Assembly: GCF_005116575.1 (NCBI RefSeq) | Contig: NZ_SWCN01000005.1 | Location: 62,001 to 126,000, forward strand | Direction: 5' to 3' | Origin: Desulforhopalus sp. IMCC35007 | Lineage (GTDB): Bacteria > Desulfobacterota > Desulfobulbia > Desulfobulbales > Desulfocapsaceae | DNA length: 64,000 nt | Shown: positions 53,112 to 62,231 of the stretch, piece after piece | How positions within the stretch are numbered: the first letter of the stretch is position 1 | Layout of the letters: each line of letters starts with the position of its first letter | Notes under the pieces: generated by a model | The model's database searches: none | The model's input: only the letters and a program-made list of their open reading frames with translations | What the model was told of the DNA's origin: nothing | Made by a program: the position numbers and the translations under genes

Positions 53112-54224
53112 TTAATCACCTTCATTATATTGATCAAGCATCTTTGGGGAAATAAAGGGGAGCGGCAACTGGATAGCTCTTGAATTTCTGTCGATCAGCC
53201 TGGAAATTGACAGACCCAGGAGTCGAACCGGTTTGTTGCTGACATTGCTTGCCACCAGTAGACGAGGGAGAATGTATTGTATGTCATTGCTCGTGAACAT
53301 AGGGGTTTTCAATGTTTGCGAACGGGAGATCGTCACAAAATCATGGTATCTGATTTTCAGGGTCAGGGTGTAGCCGCCGCAGTGTTTCTTTGTCATTGCG
53401 GCCTCAAGCTTGTCAGAAAGAGATACTAAAATAGTGTTGATCTCTTTTAGGTCACTGGTATCTGCAGAAAGCGTTGTTTCACTGCCGATGGATTTACGCT
53501 CTCGCTGCGGCTCAACGGGTCTGTCGTCAATTCCTCGGACGATTTTATAAAGAAAACTACCAGCTTTGCCAAAGTGAAAGGTGAGTAAGTCCAGATCAAA
53601 CTGAAACAGATCGGCCCCTTTTTGAATGCCGAGTTTGAACATTTTTTGTTCAGTCACTTTGCCGACACCAAAAAACTTACCGATGGGAAGATTGGCGATA
53701 AACTCAACCGCTTTCTCTGGAGGCACGGTCTTAATTCCATTGGGCTTATTGACATCGGAGGCAATTTTGGCGATAAATTTGTTGTATGAAACCCCTGCAG
53801 AGCTGGTCAGTCCCAGTCGAGTGTATATTTTCTGCCGAATTTCGTTGGCAATAATCGTGGCGGACGGCTGATTCTGCAAATTTTCAGTAACATCTAAAAA
53901 TGCCTCATCCAGAGAAAGAGGTTCTATTATTTCAGTATGTTCATTGAAAATAGCCATGATCTGGGCAGATACTTCCCTGTATCTCTCCATCCGTGGCCGG
54001 GTAAAGATCAGGTGGCGACACAGGCGAACGGCTTTTGAGCAGGGCATGGCCGAGTGGATACCAAATTTCCGGGCTTCATAGGAGCAGGCTGCGACAACGC
54101 CACGGCTCTCAGGTCGTCCGCCAACGACCAGTGGCTGGCCCCGGAATTCAGGGTGGTCTCTCTGCTCGACGCTTGCAAAAAATGCATCCATGTCGATGTG
54201 AATGATTTTTCTTGTGTTGTTCAT
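53112..54224 (-). CDS. dinB: DinB, DNA polymerase IV
   Basis: DNA polymerase IV is a Y-family translesion polymerase. The 370-residue protein starts with the catalytic HIDMDAFFASVEQRD and has SLDEAFLDVTENL (metal-binding Asp and Glu), SYEARKFGIHSAMP, and a helix-hairpin-helix GKFFGVGKVTEQKM. The C-terminal little-finger domain ends in QLPLPF, a good beta-clamp-binding peptide. No LexA-type box was recognised upstream. Confidence 0.95.
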   Translation of the reverse strand: MNNTRKIIHIDMDAFFASVEQRDHPEFRGQPLVVGGRPESRGVVAACSYEARKFGIHSAMPCSKAVRLCRHLIFTRPRMERYREVSAQIMAIFNEHTEIIEPLSLDEAFLDVTENLQNQPSATIIANEIRQKIYTRLGLTSSAGVSYNKFIAKIASDVNKPNGIKTVPPEKAVEFIANLPIGKFFGVGKVTEQKMFKLGIQKGADLFQFDLDLLTFHFGKAGSFLYKIVRGIDDRPVEPQRERKSIGSETTLSADTSDLKEINTILVSLSDKLEAAMTKKHCGGYTLTLKIRYHDFVTISRSQTLKTPMFTSNDIQYILPRLLVASNVSNKPVRLLGLSISRLIDRNSRAIQLPLPFISPKMLDQYNEGD

Positions 54225-54369
54225 TGTAGCTTTGGAGTATTTCTGTGCATGTCTTTATGTACCTCTATGGCAATCTTTTAGCAATTGGCGAAGTCAGTCA
54301 ACGCTGTAAAACGATATATTTTGTATAGAGGCTATAACAGTACAGAATCATTTTCGGGCCCTGATTCAG

Positions 54370-54384
54370 GTTCATAAAGTGAAC
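54370..54384. promoter_or_regulatory. candidate operator between dinB and the Crp/Fnr gene
   Basis: GTTCA-TAAAG-TGAAC is a perfect five-base inverted repeat with a five-base spacer. It lies about 130 bases upstream of the Crp/Fnr regulator and 145 bases upstream of dinB. It could be an autoregulatory site, but it does not match the classical Crp or Fnr box. Confidence 0.25.
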
Positions 54385-54515
54385 GGATAAGCGCTCTGGT
54401 GGACGACAAACAAGCTGGGCTGTATTGAGTGTCTCTGAATTATATTAAAGGTGACTTGGAAGTAACTGCCACCGAAAACTTTAGCGTATAACAAAAGCTC
54501 TGGCATGGGGAAAAT

Positions 54516-55181
54516 ATGAATAAAACGGAAATTATTAACTCGAGCATCCTCTTTGATGGTTTACCTGCAGATCAGATCGAGGCACTTGCCGAAATTGCAG
54601 TGATAAAAAATTATGAGAAGGGAGAAAACATATTTTTTGAAGGGGATTTGGGCATAGGCTTCTATGTTGTTGGTCAGGGAAAGGTGAAGATTTCCAAAAT
54701 TTCTTTTGCCGGGAAAGAACATATCCTGCATATTTTTAGTGGCGGTGAACCTTTTGGAGAAGTACCCGTCTTTAACGGAAGACCGTTTCCAGCAACGGCC
54801 GAGGCCCTTATGAAGACGAGGACTCTCTTTTTCCCCCGAGATAAGTTTGTGTCTTTGGTGGAGGCCAATCCTTCCCTTGCCCTTAATATGCTGGCGGTAC
54901 TCTCCCTTCGTCTTAGAAAATTTGCAACCCAGATAGAGAATTTATCCTTAAAAGAAGTGCCCGCCCGCCTGGCCAGCTATCTCATATATCTCAGCGAAGA
55001 ACAGGGGGATGTTGATATTGTAGAACTGGATATCTCCAAGGGACAACTGGCCAGTCTTTTGGGGACAATCCCTGAAACTCTTTCCAGAATCTTCGCCAAG
55101 ATGAGTGATGAAGGGTTGATTGAGGTGAATGGTAAGAAGATCACTCTTCTTGACCGTGAAGGATTACGGGAAAAAGTCTGA
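54516..55181 (+). CDS. Crp/Fnr-family transcription regulator
   Basis: This 221-residue regulator has an N-terminal effector domain (GENIFFEGDLGIGFYVVGQGKVKI, GEPFGEVPVFNGRPFPATAEA). A dimer helix and C-terminal winged helix-turn-helix follow (DISKGQLASLLGTIPETLSRIFAKMSDEGLI). No cysteines are present, so it is not an Fe-S Fnr. The cassette lacks the Arg-Ser of cAMP-binding Crp, so the ligand is unknown (heme, NO or other in related HcpR/DNR types). It is divergent from dinB. Confidence 0.88.
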   Translation: MNKTEIINSSILFDGLPADQIEALAEIAVIKNYEKGENIFFEGDLGIGFYVVGQGKVKISKISFAGKEHILHIFSGGEPFGEVPVFNGRPFPATAEALMKTRTLFFPRDKFVSLVEANPSLALNMLAVLSLRLRKFATQIENLSLKEVPARLASYLIYLSEEQGDVDIVELDISKGQLASLLGTIPETLSRIFAKMSDEGLIEVNGKKITLLDREGLREKV

Positions 55182-55553
55182 GGAGGGCAAAACAGAGAGC
55201 CATTGAGGAGTTTCCTGAACAAAACCTTGACTTGATCCTCAGATTTCATTAGTAAAGCATGGTTCGGAGAGGGCGGCAGAAAAGCCCCAATTTGGCAAAG
55301 ATAACATGAGCCCTGGCGCTTCACTGGCCCCGAAATCCATGGAGAAGGTGTTAAAGCGCATACATGCTGATGTCAGCAGTGTTCCCGTGGTTCTATCTTG
55401 CCCACCCTGCAGATAAACTACGGGAAGCCGGCAAGGTCATGGCGGCGTTGGATGGACTTGTTGAACTGCCGTATTTGCCTCAAAGATCCGGAGTAGACCT
55501 TTACAGAGAAAACGAGCCAGGCCAAGGGTCGGCTCAATATTTTGGTGGTATTG
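55182..55553 (+). other. spacer with possible frameshifted gene remnant
   Basis: No intact gene lies in these 372 bases. Two adjacent plus-strand frames look protein-like and would join across one frameshift near 55412. The first ends SVPVVLSCPPC (stop at 55414). The second continues DKLREAGKVMAALDGLVELPYLP (open from 55364 to 55564). The joined reading suggests a decayed small gene, or a sequence error. The second frame overlaps the glycosyltransferase start. Confidence 0.35.
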
Positions 55554-56480
55554 ATGTCACTTGAGAAATCCCAGTCCCCGCTGATCTCAGTTATTATTCC
55601 TGCGTATAATCATGAAAAGTTCATCGGTGCGGCCATTGACAGTGTTCTGGAGCAAACGGTCCACGATCTTGAGCTCATCGTAATCAATGACGGTTCAACG
55701 GATTCTACAGGAGAGATTGTTCAGAGTTATAAGGACCCTCGGCTTCGTTATTATGATCAGGAAAATCAGGATGCCTATAACACCATCAACCGAGGTCTTT
55801 CCCTTGTGAGAGGACGCTACGTTGCTATCCTGAATTCAGACGATGTTTACACCGTCGATAGGTTTGAAAAAATTCTCGCTTTTCAAAAGCTTCATGGCAG
55901 CGAATGTGTCATAACCGATGTCATTCCAATTTCAGATAGCGGCCAGGAGTTCACGGATCCGGAATTTGGCTGGAATATCTGGCATCAGAAGAACAGGAGC
56001 TATTATAGAGAGGTTGGGGATATGTATACGGCCTTTTTAAAAGGTAATTTTATGGTCACGACCTCTAATCTCTTCATGACTGCGACGGCAGCCCGTGCGG
56101 TAGGTAAATTCTGCTCCCTGAGATACCTCCATGACTATGATTATATTTTCAGGATGATGCTCAGTTTTCCTGATCGGGTACACTATATGGAAGATGAAAA
56201 GCTTCTCTACTACCGCATCCACGACGGCAATACTCTCGGGGAAGCAGCAATTCTTGGCCGTGAACAGGATCAGGCGCTGATAGCTAAATATACCGCAGAA
56301 AAAATACCACAAGAATACCGGGTGTTCGTTGCAGCGGGAGCGGAGCGTTTAATTGAACTGGGCAATGAATTGTATGATGTCAGGTCTCTCCTTTCTCCTG
56401 AAAAAGCCCAGGGAGTTGTTCCTGCCGCTAAAAATCTTGCCCATAGCCTGAAAGTCTGGGTAGGAAAAAAACTAAAGTAA
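55554..56480 (+). CDS. family 2 glycosyltransferase
   Basis: This 308-residue GT-A enzyme transfers a sugar from a nucleotide donor during surface polysaccharide synthesis. Motifs are SVIIPAYNHEKFIGAAIDSVLEQ, IVINDGSTDSTGEIV, and NSDDVYTVDRFEKIL (the metal-binding DxD equivalent). The ATG at 55554, with GGTGG five bases before it, is preferred over the TTG four codons earlier. Sugar and acceptor are unknown. It is followed after 27 bases by the HAD-family gene. Confidence 0.9.
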   Translation: MSLEKSQSPLISVIIPAYNHEKFIGAAIDSVLEQTVHDLELIVINDGSTDSTGEIVQSYKDPRLRYYDQENQDAYNTINRGLSLVRGRYVAILNSDDVYTVDRFEKILAFQKLHGSECVITDVIPISDSGQEFTDPEFGWNIWHQKNRSYYREVGDMYTAFLKGNFMVTTSNLFMTATAARAVGKFCSLRYLHDYDYIFRMMLSFPDRVHYMEDEKLLYYRIHDGNTLGEAAILGREQDQALIAKYTAEKIPQEYRVFVAAGAERLIELGNELYDVRSLLSPEKAQGVVPAAKNLAHSLKVWVGKKLK

Positions 56481-56507
56481 TACATATATAATTAATATAT
56501 TTCTCTC

Positions 56508-58562
56508 ATGGATTTTCAAACCTATTATTGCCTCAAAAGCCTGGTTAAAAAAGGCCGGAGTATTGCCGAAAGTAAAAAGGTTATCAGTTTCGACCTGTTC
56601 GACACACTTTTGATTCGGCGTATTCATGATCCGGATCTGGTCAAACTTCCGGTTGCAAGATTTATCTCCAAACTGTCAAAGAGATACAACTGTATCATAG
56701 GCTGGCAGAAAGTTCAGGCAATGCGGGATGAGATAGAAGGCAATCACAGGGCCGCAACAGGAAAAAAATTTGAGGATCATGAGGCCTGTTATCCTGAATT
56801 TATGGGAGAACTGCTTGCCCGGATTTTCGGTGAAGAGACAGGGGCGCAATTGCTCGATCAGGTGACAGAGTATGAGCTGTTTATGGAAAACAGTATGCTG
56901 GTGCCCCGCAGGGAACTGGTTTCCTGGCTCAAGGAACTGGCCGCCTCAGGTAAACGGATTTTTATTATTTCTGATATGTATCTTCCTGCAAGTCACTTAC
57001 GAAAACTGGTGGCCCACGCGGGTCTGCTCGACTTTGTTGAAGATGTGATTGGATCGGCCGATACCTTTCTGGCAAAGGCCTCAGGCAAGGCCTACCAGAT
57101 GGTTGCAGAAAAATACAGGATAGATTGCAAGGATTGGCTGCACATCGGTGATAATGGTTTTTCCGATGGGTTGCGTGCCGTTGAGGCCGGCGTTGATGCT
57201 CTTATAATTTCTGATCCGAAAGAAGCGCAGAGAAAGTCCATTGTCAAGCGAATCTATAATTACAGTGACGGTAAGCCTTTTTGGCGGGGGAGGGTACTGC
57301 AGCAGTTGATGGCTCCCCATGAAGGGGAAAACATAGACCAATCACCTCTTTACATCGAAGGATATAATTTCATAGGCCCCATGATTGGCCTTTTTGTCCA
57401 GAGAATCGCCGAGATCTGTCTGGAAAAAAACATAACCAAGATCTTCTTTCTATCTAGAGAAGGGTGGACCTTTAAAAGGTACTGGGAGCAGGCCATGCCC
57501 GCCCTGTACCCCGAAGGAGGTTTGCCTGAAATCGAGTACCTGTATGTGAGTAGGATGGCCCTTGCGGGTGCTTCGTGCGCTTTTTCAGGCCTGACTCAAA
57601 CAAAAGCGGACATTGCCTTTTTACCCTCAGGGAACCGTGATTTCAGAGATGTCTGCAGAATCTTCAGTCTTGATTCTAACAAATTTCACTCCTGCCTGGA
57701 GTCTTTTGGTCTATCTGAAGAAACCTGTCTCAGTCATATCCATGATGGATATGACCCGGAGAACCGCAAAAAATTTGAAGCAATGCTTGAAGATCCTGGT
57801 TTTCAGGCCGAGGTAAAGGCCCAGACTGGTGATGCCAATTGTGCCATGCTTAGATATTTTGAAGATGTTGGTCTGTTCAGGCATAAGGATGTTGCCATTG
57901 TCGATATAGGCTGGCTTGGTTCGATCCAGCGGTTTCTCTTTGAGGCCATTGCCCACAGAGAAGATAAGCCTAAATGTCACGGATATCTCTTTGGGGCGAC
58001 CAGAGGTATTCCCTACGATACCAGCGAGAAAAACAGTATAGAAGGTGTCATCTATGACCGTGATAGGTTTGATCTTGCGGGCTCAACCCTGTTTTACGCC
58101 CGCGACATTTTTGAAGAGGCGTGCAGGGCGCCATATCCAACCCTCAATGGTTACAAGCTGACCGAGGATGGCTATGAGCTGATCTTTCGCCAGACCGATG
58201 ACGAAATTGGTCAATCTGAACTGGCCCAGGACCGCTATTTTGCTCCCTTGCAGCAGGGAATTTACGATTCTGCCAAACGCTTTGGCGCGGCGGCGGCCAT
58301 GTTAAACTATTCTCTTACAGATTATCGTCCCTGGATAAATTCCCTGCTTGTCAGCAAGCTGGCTTTTCCAAAAGCCAAAGAAATTTTTCGGATCAGAAAT
58401 CAGCATCACCTCGATGATTTCCACGGGCAGAAACAACCCAAGGCTGATTTTAGTAAAGGTTTTGTCCCCCTCTGGGACCGGCCCCAGTGGCAACTGCGCT
58501 TTAGCCCGTTGTTGAGAGTACGATGTTTTTTCCGGCACTTAAGGGAGAGGATTAACGAATGA
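56508..58562 (+). CDS. large HAD-superfamily protein of a glycan locus
   Basis: This 684-residue cytosolic protein has an N-terminal haloacid-dehalogenase domain (about 20-245). It shows motif I SFDLFDTLLIRR, motif II IFIISDMYLP, Lys in the FLAKASGKAYQ region and motif IV HIGDNGFSDGLRAVEAG, so phosphatase-type chemistry is possible. Residues about 280-684 are a second domain (IFFLSREGWTFKRYWEQ, VDIGWLGSIQRFLFEA) with no recognised family. Such proteins are often found in capsule or O-antigen loci, in keeping with the glycosyltransferase upstream. Substrate is unknown. Confidence 0.8.
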   Translation: MDFQTYYCLKSLVKKGRSIAESKKVISFDLFDTLLIRRIHDPDLVKLPVARFISKLSKRYNCIIGWQKVQAMRDEIEGNHRAATGKKFEDHEACYPEFMGELLARIFGEETGAQLLDQVTEYELFMENSMLVPRRELVSWLKELAASGKRIFIISDMYLPASHLRKLVAHAGLLDFVEDVIGSADTFLAKASGKAYQMVAEKYRIDCKDWLHIGDNGFSDGLRAVEAGVDALIISDPKEAQRKSIVKRIYNYSDGKPFWRGRVLQQLMAPHEGENIDQSPLYIEGYNFIGPMIGLFVQRIAEICLEKNITKIFFLSREGWTFKRYWEQAMPALYPEGGLPEIEYLYVSRMALAGASCAFSGLTQTKADIAFLPSGNRDFRDVCRIFSLDSNKFHSCLESFGLSEETCLSHIHDGYDPENRKKFEAMLEDPGFQAEVKAQTGDANCAMLRYFEDVGLFRHKDVAIVDIGWLGSIQRFLFEAIAHREDKPKCHGYLFGATRGIPYDTSEKNSIEGVIYDRDRFDLAGSTLFYARDIFEEACRAPYPTLNGYKLTEDGYELIFRQTDDEIGQSELAQDRYFAPLQQGIYDSAKRFGAAAAMLNYSLTDYRPWINSLLVSKLAFPKAKEIFRIRNQHHLDDFHGQKQPKADFSKGFVPLWDRPQWQLRFSPLLRVRCFFRHLRERINE

Positions 58563-58798
58563 AACCGGTGTTGAACAAAAGATTTGAATTAACGGGAAAT
58601 GAGATGTTCCGGCTCATTAAAATCTCTGCTTTTGGTAAAGTGGTACCCATTGGAAATCTAAGGGGGGGGCCGGGAGTACGTTGTCTTATAGTGTTGTCTC
58701 TTTTACACTATTTTGGAGCTCTTGGTTATTATGTGAAGGCCAGATATGGTCACCGTCTCGGTTTTGTCAAAAGCTTTCTGAGGCGGGTGAGAGGGTAG
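58559..58798 (+). CDS. small basic ORF coupled to the HAD gene
   Basis: This 79-codon frame starts in an ATGA overlap with the HAD-gene stop and has a good ribosome site (GGGAGAGG, eight bases upstream). The predicted product is basic with one hydrophobic stretch (CLIVLSLLHYFGALGYYV) and matches no family known to me. A run of eight G lies inside it at 58662-58669, so it may be a truncated remnant of a longer gene or phase-variable. It could equally be a chance frame. Confidence 0.35.
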   Translation: MKPVLNKRFELTGNEMFRLIKISAFGKVVPIGNLRGGPGVRCLIVLSLLHYFGALGYYVKARYGHRLGFVKSFLRRVRG

Positions 58799-58866
58799 CG
58801 GTTCCCGGTGATGACCCAACTGCCTCGGCCACTCAGGATGCAGTTGGAACCTATTGTCGAGGGTGT

Positions 58867-60603
58867 TTACGATTTTTTCAACGGGGTTGCTATTATTCTT
58901 TTCCCAGTAGGATGCAGTTTGAATTGTCGGTTTGTGACCGTCTTTTCAAGTTTTAAGCTGCGGTTGCCGATTCTGACCTCGGTGTCTCTGTAAATTGCTC
59001 CATGCACGTCGATGGTAATCTCCTCGATGGGGATGCCTCCTTCTGCTTTGTAATCATCAGTGTCTGGATCTATTAGGTCATCTGGGCCTGCCGCTCTTGA
59101 GTAGATGCCTGTTCCCGGTATCAGGTTGAGCCGAATCCTGGCGAGTTTGGTATCTGCCAGTTTCTGTTCCATTTGTTTTACTTTTTTCGAGTTGGAGGTT
59201 CCCTTATAGCGCTGAAGCCAGCTGATGATCTCCTCTTCCTGCTCCACAATACTCTGTTTGAGTTCTGTGAAGTGTTTCAGCCTGGAGGCAACAACGCCTG
59301 CGGCAATAACAGATGGATTTGAGGTGTCTGCGCCGACATCAAAGAGGGTAATACTGCCACCGGCTACAAGTGAACCGCCAATTATTTTACTCCCTGGCTT
59401 GCAGCGTATGTCACTTGCGGCCTCTATTTCACTGTAATAGGATTGCTTGCGGATGACACACAGCCCACCGCAATGGAGTGTTCCTTGTTCAATAAAATGT
59501 ATGTCGCAGTCACCTGCTGCTTCAATATGACTGTTTTTTCCTGTAATTCCGCCAGATATTACAAGGTTTGCCTCACCTGTGATAGTTGTGGACATAACTG
59601 ACCCACCGATCTTCAGATCGCCTGTGGTGTTTACCTTGAACCCCGGCTGAACTGAGCCGTTGATCGTTACACAGTTTTTTGAATCGACATTCCCGGTGGT
59701 GTAGTCGACATCCCCCGTTATGACCTGATGAGAAAGTACTTTAATGACGTTATTATTGACAATGGAGAGGACTCCATCTTTGGTCGCTATCACCTGGCCG
59801 GTTTCCGGATTGAATTTGGCGTCATTGAGGGGTTGTACTTTTATATCTATCGGGGTGCGGGCGGCTGTTTCCTGGCCAAAGATGTTAATGCCGGGTTCCC
59901 CCAGAACTGCGGGAATTTTTGTTGCGATGCATTGACCGGCATTTACTCCTACCATGATCCGTCTATCGCGAAAATCGATGGAACCGTTGTCGAGCAGGGT
60001 CCCTGCAATAGGGCCGATCTCCATGTCAAAGCGAAGGTAAGAGTCAACGCTTTTGCCAACAGCTTTTCCCTTGGCAAAGGTGACCTTGTTGAACTCAACC
60101 TCGCCGTCCTTGAAAATGGCAAAAATTTTGGCCAGAGCATCTTCGTTTACGCCGTAGCTGATCCCAAGTTCAGCGAGAATTTCATGGACCATAGCCTCAG
60201 TGGGAGGCGGGACGTCCTTGATCGGTGGATGAATGGACATAATTGCCTTCATCCCACCAGCTGAGACGCTGACCAGAGGCTCAACCGAGATGACAGACAC
60301 CATTTCAGCAATCCCTTTCAATCGCATTTTGATGATTTTTGGGTAGCCTGCAGTGGTTGCAATTATAGAGATGCCATCTTCACCAAAGTCCGTGTTTTCT
60401 CCAGGCTCCAAAGGTGCTTTGTCATACCCTTGTTTCATATAGAACTCGTAGTTTTCAAAAGAGGCAAGCAAGGTCTGCGCCTTTACAAGTTCCGTGACCG
60501 CTATTTTGTCGGTGGTATAATCCTCCCCAATTTTCATAAAGCTTGACTTGAAATGGATATGGGGTTTGAGAAATTTTTGTTTATCCGGTTGGTTTTCTAT
60601 CAT
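58867..60603 (-). CDS. FapA/DUF342-family protein
   Basis: This 578-residue cytosolic protein belongs to the FapA (DUF342) family: IEFNKV-type N-terminal region, then a beta-helix core (VDYTTGNVDSKNCVTINGSV, GDLKIGGSVMSTTITGEANL, GSLVAGGSITLFDVG), then a coiled coil (about 460-500) and a C-terminal strand domain (IDVHGAIYRDTEVRIGN). Family members act in polar localisation or motility control in some bacteria; the role here is unknown. AAGGTG precedes the ATG. It is a single gene, convergent with the glycan pair. Confidence 0.85.
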   Translation of the reverse strand: MIENQPDKQKFLKPHIHFKSSFMKIGEDYTTDKIAVTELVKAQTLLASFENYEFYMKQGYDKAPLEPGENTDFGEDGISIIATTAGYPKIIKMRLKGIAEMVSVISVEPLVSVSAGGMKAIMSIHPPIKDVPPPTEAMVHEILAELGISYGVNEDALAKIFAIFKDGEVEFNKVTFAKGKAVGKSVDSYLRFDMEIGPIAGTLLDNGSIDFRDRRIMVGVNAGQCIATKIPAVLGEPGINIFGQETAARTPIDIKVQPLNDAKFNPETGQVIATKDGVLSIVNNNVIKVLSHQVITGDVDYTTGNVDSKNCVTINGSVQPGFKVNTTGDLKIGGSVMSTTITGEANLVISGGITGKNSHIEAAGDCDIHFIEQGTLHCGGLCVIRKQSYYSEIEAASDIRCKPGSKIIGGSLVAGGSITLFDVGADTSNPSVIAAGVVASRLKHFTELKQSIVEQEEEIISWLQRYKGTSNSKKVKQMEQKLADTKLARIRLNLIPGTGIYSRAAGPDDLIDPDTDDYKAEGGIPIEEITIDVHGAIYRDTEVRIGNRSLKLEKTVTNRQFKLHPTGKRIIATPLKKS

Positions 60604-61095
60604 TGAAACACCTTATTCTATTTCTGAAGTATCTGTAATTTATGTGTGATTATCTTTTGTAAACTGTATCATAAGAGCCTGACTGGGAACAAAGTTTTTT
60701 TAGAAAACATCTTTTCTGGTGCTTCGATTACGAGATGCAAAGATCAACTTTTACCCCTGGTTACAGTACAGATAAAAATAAGACCATTACGGAAAAAATT
60801 TATTCATTTGCTGTGATATCGATTACTATGACTCTGTCCTTGCAAACAAATTATTGCATGAACAGTAAAGAAAAATCAGTATTGAATGTTGTGTACTAAC
60901 ATGGTATACAATTTCAGTCTTTGTACGTTTATGTAATAAAAATTGTTTTAAAAGGAGGGTGTTGGGTATTTAAGCAAATCGGACAAATGTGTGAAGAGTT
61001 TGCTTTTAAACCTGAAACAGTTCGTGAAATTATGTCCGGATATTGTTCCTGGCAGATTTTGCAGACCAATCTGAGAATCTAGATCGGAGGAAAAC
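60604..61095. other. divergent spacer and livK leader
   Basis: This 492-base AT-rich region holds a sigma-70-like promoter for livK at 60882-60910 and a leader of about 180 bases. In the leader a strong AAAGGAGGG (60951-60959) is followed at once by a five-codon frame (60959-60973: GTG, Leu, Gly, Ile, stop). A 31-codon frame follows (60987-61082, MCEEFAFKPETVREIMSGY) and ends 14 bases before livK. Either could be a leader peptide; neither is certain. Confidence 0.45.
60882..60910 (+). promoter_or_regulatory. candidate sigma-70 promoter for livK
   Basis: TTGAAT (60882-60887), a 17-base spacer and TATACA (60905-60910). The predicted start is near 60917. Spacing is ideal and both hexamers are good matches. 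Confidence 0.6.
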
Positions 61096-62220
61096 ATGTT
61101 GAAGACCAAGGCAGTAGCATTTTCATTGGTGGCTTCTCTTTGCGTAGCCAGCCCGCTTTTAGCAGAAGAAACCTTAAAAGTCGGGGTTCAGGCACCCATT
61201 ACAGGTGCCTATGCAAATGAGGGACAGGGGATCGATCAGTCTGTTCGTCTCTTGGCAGAGCAGATCAATGCAAAAGGCGGTGTGATGGGCAGGCAAATTG
61301 AGGTAATTTCATGTGATGATGAAGGTACCGCAATGAAAGCTGCAATCTGTGCGAAAGATCTGGTGAATAAGGGTGTTTCCATGGTTATCGGTTCCTACAC
61401 CTCCACCTGTGCTGAGGCCGCTCAGGCAACCTATTTTCGTGCCGGGGTTCTGCAGACAAGCGATGGCACCAGTGATACTCTGACCGAGCACGGCTATTGG
61501 ACATTTTTTAGAAACTCTTTTCCAAACAGTGCTGAAGCAACCTTTTCTGCAGAGTATATGGTAAATGAGAAGAAATATCAGCGCATTGCTATTCTTTCTG
61601 ATTTCTCCAGCTATGCCGACGGCTTGGCAACAGCAGTTGAAGACGCAGTGAAAAAGCAAGGTGGCAATATCGTTGCCAGAGAAAAGGTAAAGGCGGGAGC
61701 CCAGAATTTCACTCCTGTTTTGACCCAGCTCAAATCTAAAGATCCTGATGTTATTTTCTATGCCGGTTACTATTCAGACGGTGGTTTGATTCGCTCTCAG
61801 CAGGTAGCTCTCGGAATTAAGGCCGATTTTATCGGCGGTGACGCAAACGACAACGTTGATTTTGTCAAACTTGCCGGAAATGCAGCTGAAGGCGCTTATA
61901 TCATCAACGTGCCTACCCCTGAATTGCTCCCATACGACCTGGCCAAAGATTTCCTTGCGGCCTATCAGGCAAAGTATAACATGATGCCACCTTCCATCTG
62001 GACCATTCTCAATGTGGATGGTATGCGTGCATTTATCCATGCAATGGAGACAAATCAGAGCTTCGATACTAAAAAAGCGGCTGAATACCTCCATACCCTC
62101 AAAGATTATCCTGGAATCACCGGTCCAATCTCATTTGCACCAGATGGCAACCGTGTAGGCAGTGGTTACATGACCTATAGGATACAGAAAGACGGTACGT
62201 ACGAAATCGTCTATAAATAG
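61096..62220 (+). CDS. livK: LivK-type amino-acid-binding periplasmic protein
   Basis: This 374-residue ABC-transporter substrate-binding protein has a signal peptide (residues 1-23, ending LLA). The Leu/Ile/Val-binding fold follows: LKVGVQAPITGAYANEGQGIDQSVRLLAEQINAKGGVMGRQIEV, and VIGSYTSTCAEAAQATYF. It captures substrate in the periplasm for the LivH/LivM permease. Branched-chain amino acids are the default guess, but the family also binds amides, urea and aromatic compounds. GGAGG lies before the ATG. Confidence 0.88.
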   Translation: MLKTKAVAFSLVASLCVASPLLAEETLKVGVQAPITGAYANEGQGIDQSVRLLAEQINAKGGVMGRQIEVISCDDEGTAMKAAICAKDLVNKGVSMVIGSYTSTCAEAAQATYFRAGVLQTSDGTSDTLTEHGYWTFFRNSFPNSAEATFSAEYMVNEKKYQRIAILSDFSSYADGLATAVEDAVKKQGGNIVAREKVKAGAQNFTPVLTQLKSKDPDVIFYAGYYSDGGLIRSQQVALGIKADFIGGDANDNVDFVKLAGNAAEGAYIINVPTPELLPYDLAKDFLAAYQAKYNMMPPSIWTILNVDGMRAFIHAMETNQSFDTKKAAEYLHTLKDYPGITGPISFAPDGNRVGSGYMTYRIQKDGTYEIVYK

Positions 62221-62231
62221 TACGGCTCAAA

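Noticed and set aside
61026-61078. TGGCAGATTTTGCA before livK as a sigma-54 promoter
   Set aside because: GG and GC are only eight bases apart, two short of the required ten.
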